In this document: positions 32,857-40,308 of the stretch, piece by piece
Layout: every line of letters starts with the position of its first letter
Position numbering within the stretch: the stretch's first letter is position 1
Assembly: GCF_001676615.1 (NCBI RefSeq)
Contig: NZ_LYXZ01000092.1
Location: 1-40,903 of the forward strand
DNA from: Labrys sp. WJW
Lineage (GTDB): Bacteria > Pseudomonadota > Alphaproteobacteria > Rhizobiales > Labraceae
Direction of reading: 5' to 3'
DNA length: 40,903 nt
The notes under the pieces: model-generated
The model's database searches: none
What the model was told of the DNA's origin: nothing
Seen by the model: the letters and a program-made list of their open reading frames with translations, nothing else
Program-made: the position numbers and the translations under genes

Positions 32857-32893
32857 CAAGATTTCGGCAACACCCTGACTGGGACTGCGAACG
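32857..32893. repeat. Imperfect direct repeat right of the toxin-antitoxin pair
   Basis: This 37-base stretch matches 31261-31297 at 29 positions without gaps (shared CAAG, CACC, GACTGGGAC, ACG). The two copies bracket the toxin-antitoxin pair about 1.6 kb apart, in the same orientation. Confidence 0.5.
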
Positions 32894-32909
32894 TATCGCT
32901 GTCGGTGCA

Positions 32910-33494
32910 CTATCGCAAGCCGTCCTCGCCCTTGATCTCGGCCTTGGTCAGGCCGCCGACACGCGGGAGGGGGCGCCCGCTGTCGGTGACGACGATGGCG
33001 ACCAGGATCTCGTCGGCACGGGGGGCATCGGGCACGCGCACTTCCATGGCGTCGAAATGGCTGCGCACATAGGCCGCGTCCTTGTGGCCGAGCGGCACGT
33101 CGAGGACGCCACCGAGGCCGCAGCGCTTCTTGGCCGACGGGATCAGGGCCGCGCCCTTGCCGAGCACCTTGCGCACCGGCGTGCCCATCCTGGGGTGCAG
33201 GATGGCAGCGGCATGTTCGAGCTCGCCATTCTCACCCACGGCCGCAGCCTTGCCATAGCTCTCGGCATCGGGCCCTTCGATGCCGAGGGCGTCGACCGCG
33301 CGCTGCGTGAGCAAGGCGCCGAGTTCCTCGCCGATCTCCACCAGCGGCGTGAGATCCTCGACGTAGCGGCCGGCGAAGGGATTGGCGATCACCGCGATCG
33401 CCGCCGCCCGCCTCGTCGGCGGGTCGACGGGACGGTCCATCTCGCGCCTGGTTTCCTCGACGAAGGTGACGAGCTTGCGGATGCTGGCGGGCAT
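32910..33494 (-). CDS. DUF1185 (amino acid synthesis family) protein, paralogue 1
   Basis: A 194-residue cytoplasmic protein of PF06684, called amino acid synthesis family. Solved members have a chorismate-mutase-like fold, but no reaction is established. Conserved segments are VIANPFAGRYVEDL (35-48), YGKAAAVGENGELEHAAAIL, IPSAKKR, LGHKDAAYVRSHFDAMEVRV and RVGGL. It is the last of four genes in one direction and is clearly paralogous to the gene upstream, from which it is separated by 44 bases. AGGA lies about nine bases before the ATG. Two different copies in tandem suggest a hetero-oligomer or two successive steps. Confidence 0.88.
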   Translation of the reverse strand: MPASIRKLVTFVEETRREMDRPVDPPTRRAAAIAVIANPFAGRYVEDLTPLVEIGEELGALLTQRAVDALGIEGPDAESYGKAAAVGENGELEHAAAILHPRMGTPVRKVLGKGAALIPSAKKRCGLGGVLDVPLGHKDAAYVRSHFDAMEVRVPDAPRADEILVAIVVTDSGRPLPRVGGLTKAEIKGEDGLR

Positions 33495-33538
33495 GGCGGC
33501 GTTTCCTTTCCAGATTGGATTGTGCAGGTCGCGACGGC

Positions 33539-34123
33539 TTACCGCAGCCCGTCCAGGCCCTTGACATCCTTGGCCGCGAGGCCGCCGACGCGGGCATGGA
33601 TGCGTGCCCCCGTGGTCATCACCAGCACCAGCAGGAGTTCGTCGGCCTTGGGCCCATCGGCGAGGCCGACTTCCAGGGCGTCGAAATGGCTGCGCACATA
33701 GGAGGCGTTGATATGGGTGACGGGCACGTCAAGCCGGGTGCCGGGACCGCCGAGCTTCTTGGCCGACGGCACGATCGCCTTGGCGTCCCCCAGGATCTCG
33801 CGCATGGCGTAGCCGCCGGGCACATGCCAGAGCGCGCCATGCTCGAGCTCGCCGGCAGAGCCGACGATGGCGCCTTTGCCATAGCCCTGGACATCCCCGG
33901 CCTTGCCGCCGAGCGCCGCCAGCAGGGCGCCAGCCATCTCGACGCCGAGCGGCTTGAGCTCCTCCATGAAGGGCGCGATCTCCTCGACATAGCGGCCCGC
34001 AAAGGGGTTGTGGATCACGCTCAGAATGGCGCCGCGCTTCAGCGGCACGGCGCTGACGGGACCGCCTTCATGAAAAATATCTTCGACGATGACGGCACGC
34101 TTGCGCAGGACGATTTCGGGCAT
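33539..34123 (-). CDS. DUF1185 (amino acid synthesis family) protein, paralogue 2
   Basis: A 194-residue paralogue of the downstream gene, with the same motifs: VIHNPFAGRYVEEIAPF, YGKGAIVGSAGELEHGALWH, VPSAKKLGGPGTRLDVP, HINASYVRSHFDALEVGL and RVGGLAAKD. The first 25 residues (VLRKRAVIVEDIFHEGG) differ from paralogue 1. ATG 34123 lies one base after the stop of the UPF0280 gene, which shows coupling; a longer frame upstream would overlap that gene. Shared Asn, Lys and His residues could form an active site, but the function is unknown. Confidence 0.88.
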   Translation of the reverse strand: MPEIVLRKRAVIVEDIFHEGGPVSAVPLKRGAILSVIHNPFAGRYVEEIAPFMEELKPLGVEMAGALLAALGGKAGDVQGYGKGAIVGSAGELEHGALWHVPGGYAMREILGDAKAIVPSAKKLGGPGTRLDVPVTHINASYVRSHFDALEVGLADGPKADELLLVLVMTTGARIHARVGGLAAKDVKGLDGLR

Positions 34124-34124
34124 G

Positions 34125-34997
34125 TCAGGCGGCTTTCGGTTGCAGCAAAGTGTTGGCAGTCGACACCAGCGCGGTGACGCCGGCAAGATGAAGGGCACCG
34201 GCGCGGATCAGCCCGCTGTCGATGAGGTTGCGGGCCTTCGCTTCCCCCGCCCGCAGGGCCGTGGCGATGTCCCCGTCCGAGAGAGGCCCGACGGCACGCG
34301 TCACCGGGCGCTCGCCGAGATCGCTGTCGGGCTGAAGGGAGGAAGCCGGAACCCGCAGGATGCCGGGATGGCCGGGGATATCGACGGCATTGGCGATGAT
34401 GGTGGCGGCCGCATCCGCCGCCGCGGCATCCACGGCCAGCACGGTGACGGCATCGGCGATGCCAAGCGAAAAGCTGCGCCCGCGCCAGCCGGAGGTGGCG
34501 ATGCCGCCGATCCCCTCGCCCGCCGTGATATGGCTGCGGGCGAACAGACCAGGCCTGTCGGGGCGGTCGACCAGGCCGATGGCGAAGTCCTCTCCCTCGG
34601 CGAGATACAGGGCAATGTCGCCGCCATTGTTGACGAAGGCGCGGCGCAGCGGCGCCGCCGCGCACATCGCCGCCAGGATCTCGTCTGCCACGGCACCAGC
34701 CACCGCCGCCATCGGGGTGATGAAATGGCTGCCGGCATGGGGCGCGACCGCGGCCTGCATGCGCCGCGCAACCACGCCCTGCGCGGGCACGCTGTCTACC
34801 GCCTGGGGCGCCCGCAGCAGCGGAAGTTCCTCGCAGAGCGTCTCGAGCAGCCCGTCGAAACGCTGGATCGCGGCGCCATAGGCCGCCTGCACCGCTGCGG
34901 GCTCGGCCTGCGCCTCGATGATGAGGTCGATGGGCCCGTGCTGCAAATGCAGGCGCCTGTTATCGCTCAGGAGCGACGCCTGCGGCCCGGCCCTCAT
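34125..34997 (-). CDS. UPF0280 family protein (ApbE-like fold)
   Basis: A 290-residue protein of UPF0280. The family is structurally related to ApbE, the flavin transferase, although its own role is unproven. Typical segments are GSHFITPMAAVAGAVADEIL, FVNNGGDIALYL, GGIATSGWRGRSFSLGIADA and TIIANAVD. The NNGGDI and ADAVT motifs parallel the flavin- and metal-binding parts of ApbE. Its ATG overlaps the stop of the reductase-like gene by four bases (ATGA) and its stop lies one base before the next ATG, so it is made together with both. A role in maturing or assisting the reductase is a guess. Confidence 0.87.
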   Translation of the reverse strand: MRAGPQASLLSDNRRLHLQHGPIDLIIEAQAEPAAVQAAYGAAIQRFDGLLETLCEELPLLRAPQAVDSVPAQGVVARRMQAAVAPHAGSHFITPMAAVAGAVADEILAAMCAAAPLRRAFVNNGGDIALYLAEGEDFAIGLVDRPDRPGLFARSHITAGEGIGGIATSGWRGRSFSLGIADAVTVLAVDAAAADAAATIIANAVDIPGHPGILRVPASSLQPDSDLGERPVTRAVGPLSDGDIATALRAGEAKARNLIDSGLIRAGALHLAGVTALVSTANTLLQPKAA

Positions 34998-36508
34998 CCG
35001 TGCGACCTCCGGGCCGCATGGGGCGCGAAGGGCCAGGGATTGTCGGCGCGCTGGGCGAGGTCGACCCCCTGGCGCAGGCTGGAGAGCGGCCTGACATGGC
35101 CCATATGGCCCCCCATCGCCTCGTAATCGTCGAGCCGCAGGGTGAATTCGATCGGCGCCACCAGAGCCGGCGTCGGCACATAGCCGAAGGCATTGTCCGG
35201 CAGGCGGGTGACGTCGACCATGAAGGTGATGCCGCCACCGGGCCAGACATAGACGGGGGCGCCGCCGCAGGTGACATAGGTCAGCGCATCCTTGACCGAG
35301 CGCGTCAGCCGCACCGGATTTTCGGTGACGCCGGCCCGCAGCGATCCGCCGGCGCCGCCGATGAACAGGACCGTGGAAAGGGCCGGCTCGCAATTCTCGG
35401 CAATGCGCTCCACGGATTCGACTAGGGCCCCCGGCAGATCCCGTCGCACCGGTTGCAGCGCCTCGTCGAGCTCGTAATAGCCGTGATGCTCGCCGGTGGT
35501 GCTCACCATGAGAAGGCGCAGGCCGGGCCAGGCGGTCTTGGGATCGAACGGGCCGAGAATGGCAAGAGGATCGTCGATATTGGTGCCGCCCCAGCCCGTG
35601 CCCGGTTCCGCCACCTGGAAATAGCGCCCGGGGGTGGAGCGCCGCCCCTTGAGCTTGATGCCCGTATCCGGAATGTCGAGCAGCTTGCCGGCCTGGTGCT
35701 CGGACAGCACGCCGGTGATGTGGTCGTCGACCACCACCACCTCGTCGGCCTTGCCGAGCCACTGCCGCGCGAAGATGCCGATGGTGGCCGAACCGCAGCC
35801 CACCCGCATGCGCTGTTCGAGCTGCCCGTTGACGACGGGCGCCTTGCCGGCCTCGATCACCAGCGTGGCGCCGCCATCCACGGTCATCTCGACCGGTTTG
35901 CGATTGCACAGATCGAGCAGGGCATCGCAGGTGACGCGCCCTTCCTTCTTCGAGCCGCCGGTCAGGTGATGCACGCCGCCCAGCGACAGCATCTGAGAGC
36001 CATATTCGCCGGTGGTGACGTGGCCGACCGCCTCCCCGTTCACCCGCACCGTGCTCTGCTCGGGGCCGACGAAGCGATCGGTGTCGATCTTCACCTTGAC
36101 GCCGCAATAGGAGAAGATGCCTTCGGTCACCACCGTAACCATGTCGACGCCCTCGACCTCGGAGGAGACGATGAAGGGGGCCGGCTTGTAGTCGGGATAG
36201 GTGGTGCCCGCGCCGATGGCGGTGACGAATTTCTCCGGATTCGGGACCAGGGAGCCGTCCCAGCCCTTGGTGCCGCCGAAGGGCACGAGATCGCCACCTT
36301 CGGAAACGGTGCGTTCCAGGAGAATATGCGGATCGACTCGCACCAGCGTGCCGTTGTCGTTGGCATAGCGGTCGCAGGCCCCGGCCAAGCCCGGCTTGAT
36401 GTAGCACATCACCGGGCAGGCATCGCAGCGGATCTTGCCATCCGCCGAGACCGCCGGAGCCGGTGCCTCGAACTCGCTATGGGCGGAAAACTCACTATAG
36501 GATGGCAT
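34994..36508 (-). CDS. 6-hydroxynicotinate reductase-like iron-sulfur protein
   Basis: A 504-residue protein of the 6-hydroxynicotinate reductase family. In Eubacterium barkeri this enzyme reduces 6-hydroxynicotinate to 1,4,5,6-tetrahydro-6-oxonicotinate. The N-terminus carries Cys28, Cys31, Cys35 and Cys45 (CDACPVMC, then GACDRYAN), which probably bind an iron-sulfur cluster. Other segments are GWDGSLVPNPEKFVTAIGAG, TEGIFSYCGVKVKIDTDRF, VGCGSATIGIF and TGEHHGYYELDEAL. No nicotinate dehydrogenase or enamidase gene is in the window, so the true substrate may differ. It leads a coupled operon with UPF0280 and two DUF1185 genes. Confidence 0.85.
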   Translation of the reverse strand: MPSYSEFSAHSEFEAPAPAVSADGKIRCDACPVMCYIKPGLAGACDRYANDNGTLVRVDPHILLERTVSEGGDLVPFGGTKGWDGSLVPNPEKFVTAIGAGTTYPDYKPAPFIVSSEVEGVDMVTVVTEGIFSYCGVKVKIDTDRFVGPEQSTVRVNGEAVGHVTTGEYGSQMLSLGGVHHLTGGSKKEGRVTCDALLDLCNRKPVEMTVDGGATLVIEAGKAPVVNGQLEQRMRVGCGSATIGIFARQWLGKADEVVVVDDHITGVLSEHQAGKLLDIPDTGIKLKGRRSTPGRYFQVAEPGTGWGGTNIDDPLAILGPFDPKTAWPGLRLLMVSTTGEHHGYYELDEALQPVRRDLPGALVESVERIAENCEPALSTVLFIGGAGGSLRAGVTENPVRLTRSVKDALTYVTCGGAPVYVWPGGGITFMVDVTRLPDNAFGYVPTPALVAPIEFTLRLDDYEAMGGHMGHVRPLSSLRQGVDLAQRADNPWPFAPHAARRSHG

Positions 36509-36540
36509 GGAGCGAGCTCCCGAAGGCGGGTCAAATTCGT

Positions 36541-36582
36541 TTGTATACTAACAATATTCGACCCGGTATCCCCGTTTGTCAA
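36541..36582 (-). promoter_or_regulatory. Promoter and possible GntR-type operator of the reductase operon
   Basis: On the minus strand TTGACA (36582-36577) is a consensus -35 box, and AATATT (36558-36553) lies 18 bases further as a possible -10. It overlaps TTGTATACTAACAA (36541-36554), a TTGT-N6-ACAA dyad of the sort bound by GntR-family repressors. No regulator gene adjoins it. Confidence 0.5.
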
Positions 36583-36623
36583 GGCTGCCGGCAAGGCGTT
36601 TATACCTCGGGGCGGGATTGCCC

Positions 36624-36986
36624 CTATTGTCCGAAGCCGCTTTCCTGAACGGAAATCTCCCTGCAGACCCCACGGTCCTTCTCTCCCACCATCCTCTTGT
36701 CACGGATGACTGCCCGTTTGGAGCGATCGATCTCCCATGCCACCGCCCCCTCATTCGCCGTGACCCTGTCGGTCCCGAACTCCGCCTTCACCCTTCGCTC
36801 GCTGCCCGTTTCGGGAACATGGACACCGAGCGTTCCCGAAGAGGCGTCGAGTGCGAAATTGAAGATCTGGGGCTCCCCCCGGGGATTGGGAAAACGGCAC
36901 GACAGATAGGTCGGCGCCGCCCAGGCAGCGGAGAGCGGCAGCAGTGCCAGACAGGTGATCAAGCCGGCTCGCGAAAGCAGTTTCAT
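36624..36986 (-). CDS. Small exported protein of unknown function
   Basis: A 120-residue protein. Residues 1-23 are a signal peptide (LITCLALLPLSAAWA before APTYLSC). The mature part has two cysteines, at about 30 and 108, that may form a disulfide, and appears beta-rich. I recognise no family. The ribosome-binding site is weak. It lies upstream of the reductase operon on the same strand but is separated from it by a good promoter, so it is probably an independent gene. Confidence 0.65.
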   Translation of the reverse strand: MKLLSRAGLITCLALLPLSAAWAAPTYLSCRFPNPRGEPQIFNFALDASSGTLGVHVPETGSERRVKAEFGTDRVTANEGAVAWEIDRSKRAVIRDKRMVGEKDRGVCREISVQESGFGQ

Positions 36987-37049
36987 GCCATGGACTCTCG
37001 ATTGAGCGGCGCTGCGGCCGCATTAGGCGTTGGGGAATGCGCGCGCCTC

Positions 37050-37138
37050 GTCATTGCCGGGCTTGCCCCCGACAATCCAGCTCCAAATCCGGCCGCGCCA
37101 GGAGCTTTTGGATAGCCGGGTCACGGCCCGGCTATGAC
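37050..37138. repeat. Compound palindromic repeat (family D), copy 2
   Basis: GTCATTGCCGGGCTTG at the left and GATAGCCGGGTCACGGCCCG (continuing CTATGAC) at the right match the core of 17834-17994 in the opposite direction. It lies between the mprF stop and the small exported protein gene; no other gene is seen in 36987-37190. Confidence 0.6.
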
Positions 37139-37190
37139 AAGTTGAGGATGTTTGCCTCCCATAGAACCGCATTGGGTTGGGCCGGATGTT

Positions 37191-39833
37191 TCAGGAAGCA
37201 GCCGTCACTGCGTTTTTCTCCGGTCCCTTTTCGATCAAGGTGGTGACGTCCTGCAGGATGTGCGGCAGGGCAAAACCGGCCGTACAGGCCAGGTAGCGCG
37301 GCTCGAAGCGGGGATTGAAGCGCGCCTTGAAACCGCGCAGCGCGTCGAAATTGGCGATGTGGTCGCCGAAACGGAACAGCAGCGGCGTGACGCGCTGCCA
37401 GGCCGGACCGAGATTTTCCCCGGCCTGAGCCGGGTTGGGCGTGAGGCCGAGATCGAAGCGCTTCGCTCCCCGTGCCTTGGCGAGGCGGATGAGGCGAAGC
37501 AGCATGAAATCGAGCGTCGAGATGCCGAGCTCCGGCAGATAGCGCAGGATGTCGACGGCCCATTCCTCATTGTCGGCACTGCGCATCACCACGGCAAAGC
37601 CGACCACCGCGCCGGCCCGGCGCAGGATGGCGCAATCATTGGTCCGGATCCAGCCGGGCGAGAAACGCCCGACGACGAAGTGGCCTTCGCTTCGCCCGGT
37701 ACCGGCAAGCCAGGAGCGGGACACGGCCTCCAGCGTCGGCATGATGGTGGCCGTGGCACCGGCCGGAACCAGATCCAGACTGAGGGCATGGATATCGGCC
37801 CAGGAGAAGATGGCATTGGCACCGGCATAGGGTTCGTCCGCCAAGCCGGTGAGATCGAGGCTGGCATGGTCGCCGATCGGCGTCAGCGTCAGGCCGGCCT
37901 CGAGATAATCGGCCCGCATCCGCGGCGAGGCGGACAGGATCACCGGCCACAGCCTTTGCTGCTCGGCCCTTTCGCCGAAGACCCAGAGCAGGTCCTGCAC
38001 CATGGCAGGGTCGCCCATCGGATCGCCCAGCGCGATCGAGGAGGCCCCGGCGCGGGCCACCACCATGGCGGCATTGCCCTGGTCGTTGGCGAGCAGCATC
38101 TGCCCTGGCAGCAAAGCGAGCCGGGCCTCCGCCGAGGGCACCCGCGCAACCAGGCCCGATATGTCGATCGAAGCGGCCGGCACCAGGGCGATGCCGCCCT
38201 TCCAATAAGCGCTGAGGATACCGATGACGACGGCGGCTGCCACGGCCAGGCTGGTCGAGCGCAGGAAGCGCGACATCTCATCGCCATAGCCGAAGGTAAC
38301 CCACAGCTCCGGCGTGTAGTCGACGAAGCGGAAGGCGAAGAAGCCGATCCATACCGTCACGGCCAGCATGGCGGCGATGGCACCGAGCAGGAGCGGCGAA
38401 TAATCGATGCCGAACAGCCAGGCACCACGCGGAAAGGCCGGCCGGCTGAGCGCCAGCACCATGAGTGCGCAGCACAGGGTCAGCATGAAGCGCCAGTCCG
38501 CGCTGCGCAGCAGGGTGGCGACGGTGGCGATCACCAGGACGATCATCGCGGTACGCCAGGCGGCTTCCATGCGCCGGATCAGGCCGCGCGCCAGGAACAG
38601 CAGCGCCACGCCCGAGAGCGATGCGATGATATGGGCCGTTTCCACCACCGGCAGCGGCACCAGAGTGGTGAGCAGGATGCGCCGGGCTTCGGTGGCCGGC
38701 ACCGCGCCGGTGATCAGCAGGGCGCCACCGGCCAGGAACATGGCGCCCGCCACCAGGATCGGGGCGAGCGGCTTCATGATGCCGGCGACCTGGTCGACCA
38801 TCTTGCCGACGACATGGCGGCGACGCGCCAGCTCATAGGCCCCCAGGATCGCCAAAGCGAGGGCAAAGGGCACGAAATAATAGATGACGCGATAGAGGAT
38901 GATGCGGCCGAGCAGATCGTCCTTGGCGATGGTCGGCAGTGCGATCAGCATCGTGGTCTCGAACACGCCGATGCCGCCGGGCGCATGGCTGAGCACGCCG
39001 AGGAATGCGGCCAGCACATAGATCACCATGAAGGTGAAGAAGGGTACGTTCGCCGCCTGGTCCGGCAGCAGGATGTAGAGCGCGCCCGCACCGGCGCAGA
39101 CGTCGAACACCCCGAGCACGATCTGCGCGACGGTGACCTTGCCGCCCGGCAGCGGCATCGACCATCCCTCGACCGCGACCACGCGCCGGCCGGTGGAGAC
39201 ATAGAAGACATAACCGACGATCACCGCGATGATGGCGACGCCGATCGACATGTTGAGCGAGAGCGGCAAATGGTCGACGCCGGCCACCGATCCCGGCACC
39301 AGCACCAGGCCGAGCGCCAGCACCGCGCCCATGCCGAGCCAGAAGGTCAGCGTGCATACCAGGGTCAGGGCGGCGATCTGCGGGGCGGAGAGACCGGCCC
39401 CGCCGTAAACCCGGTAACGCACGGCGCCGGCGGTCAGCAGCGGCACACCGAGCGTGTAGCTGATCGCATAGGAGGTGAAGGAGCCGATGGCCGCCGTGGA
39501 ATAGGGAATGTCCTTGGCGCCGATCTGGCGCAGGGCCAGGCCGTCATAGCCGGTCAAGGCGAGATAGGAGAGCGCGGTGAACAGGATCGAGAGGGCGATC
39601 GCCACCGTAGGCGTGGCGGTGAAGGCGGCCACCACCTTTTCCGGTTCGACACCGCGCAGGATCGAGGCCAGCACGACGAGTGCACCGACGAACAGGCCGA
39701 TCGACAGGATCGGCCCGACATAGCGCCAGGGCACGCGACGCAGCAGGCGCCGCACGGTGGAGAGCCTCTCATTCTCAGGCGGCAGGACGAGCAATCTCGC
39801 GGTCTGCTTGTTCTCGTCCTTGTTCGCCGTCAC
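37191..39833 (-). CDS. mprF: Bifunctional lysylphosphatidylglycerol synthase/flippase (MprF/LpiA)
   Basis: An 880-residue inner-membrane protein. The N-terminal part (about 35-540) has a dozen or more transmembrane helices and includes the flippase domain (SHAPGGIGVFETTML). The C-terminal cytoplasmic domain (about 550-870) is the GNAT-like synthase that moves lysine from lysyl-tRNA to phosphatidylglycerol; FDLGLTPNPAQ, FRFGDHIANFDALRGFKARF and EPRYLA are typical. The modified lipid reduces negative surface charge and gives resistance to cationic peptides and acid. GTG 39833 follows GGGAG. The acvB gene that follows lpiA in rhizobia is absent here. Confidence 0.93.
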   Translation of the reverse strand: MTANKDENKQTARLLVLPPENERLSTVRRLLRRVPWRYVGPILSIGLFVGALVVLASILRGVEPEKVVAAFTATPTVAIALSILFTALSYLALTGYDGLALRQIGAKDIPYSTAAIGSFTSYAISYTLGVPLLTAGAVRYRVYGGAGLSAPQIAALTLVCTLTFWLGMGAVLALGLVLVPGSVAGVDHLPLSLNMSIGVAIIAVIVGYVFYVSTGRRVVAVEGWSMPLPGGKVTVAQIVLGVFDVCAGAGALYILLPDQAANVPFFTFMVIYVLAAFLGVLSHAPGGIGVFETTMLIALPTIAKDDLLGRIILYRVIYYFVPFALALAILGAYELARRRHVVGKMVDQVAGIMKPLAPILVAGAMFLAGGALLITGAVPATEARRILLTTLVPLPVVETAHIIASLSGVALLFLARGLIRRMEAAWRTAMIVLVIATVATLLRSADWRFMLTLCCALMVLALSRPAFPRGAWLFGIDYSPLLLGAIAAMLAVTVWIGFFAFRFVDYTPELWVTFGYGDEMSRFLRSTSLAVAAAVVIGILSAYWKGGIALVPAASIDISGLVARVPSAEARLALLPGQMLLANDQGNAAMVVARAGASSIALGDPMGDPAMVQDLLWVFGERAEQQRLWPVILSASPRMRADYLEAGLTLTPIGDHASLDLTGLADEPYAGANAIFSWADIHALSLDLVPAGATATIMPTLEAVSRSWLAGTGRSEGHFVVGRFSPGWIRTNDCAILRRAGAVVGFAVVMRSADNEEWAVDILRYLPELGISTLDFMLLRLIRLAKARGAKRFDLGLTPNPAQAGENLGPAWQRVTPLLFRFGDHIANFDALRGFKARFNPRFEPRYLACTAGFALPHILQDVTTLIEKGPEKNAVTAAS

Positions 39834-39945
39834 ACACCAACTCCCGAAATACCGGCTCTTGTCGAACGGCTTGCCTTATGCGCGCAGGAAGACCGAATTG
39901 TGAAGAGGGACGCGGTGCGATTTGGCACGCCTGGAGTTCCAGCCT

Positions 39946-40308
39946 TCATGCGCCATCGATCGCCTTCAATCTTGCCAGCATCGCCTCGACCTCCACCTCG
40001 GGCAGTTTCGCGATGTCCTGGGCCAACCGGTTGGCAAGCTCCGTGGCCTGCGGCGTCAGGCCGGCGGTGTCGACCACGACACGCGGATCGGACAGCGCGG
40101 CCAGGCGCTGCAGATCCTCGGCCTCGTCCCAGATGATGTTGAAATGAGTGATGATCCGCTGCAGCAGGATCCAGGTCGGCTGCCCGCGCTTGCCATGCTC
40201 GAGGGCCGACAGATAGGCCGCCGAGACGCCAAGCGCCTCCGCCATCGCCTTGAGGCTCTGGCCGCGGGCCGCGCGCAGGGCGCGCAATCTGGCACCGAAG
40301 GGGGTCAT
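39946..40308 (-). CDS. XRE-family helix-turn-helix regulator
   Basis: A 120-residue DNA-binding protein. The HTH lies at about residues 6-60, with SLKAMAEALGVSAAYLSALE (18-37) as the recognition unit. The C-terminal half (LTPQATELANRLAQDIAKL, EVEAMLARLKAI) is helical and may dimerise. The ATG overlaps the stop of the Smr gene by four bases, so the two are coupled; this Smr-HTH order is common in Hyphomicrobiales. An upstream in-frame start would lie inside the Smr gene. Targets are unknown. Confidence 0.88.
   Translation of the reverse strand: MTPFGARLRALRAARGQSLKAMAEALGVSAAYLSALEHGKRGQPTWILLQRIITHFNIIWDEAEDLQRLAALSDPRVVVDTAGLTPQATELANRLAQDIAKLPEVEVEAMLARLKAIDGA

Noticed and set aside
34998..36407. 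Upstream extension of the UPF0280 frame through the reductase gene
   Set aside because: It reads the reductase gene in a wrong frame; the ATGA overlap at 34994-34997 gives the natural start.
37152..40136. A 994-codon plus-strand open frame opposite mprF
   Set aside because: Composition (Gln, His, Arg, Gly-rich) and position are those of an antisense shadow of mprF and the HTH gene.
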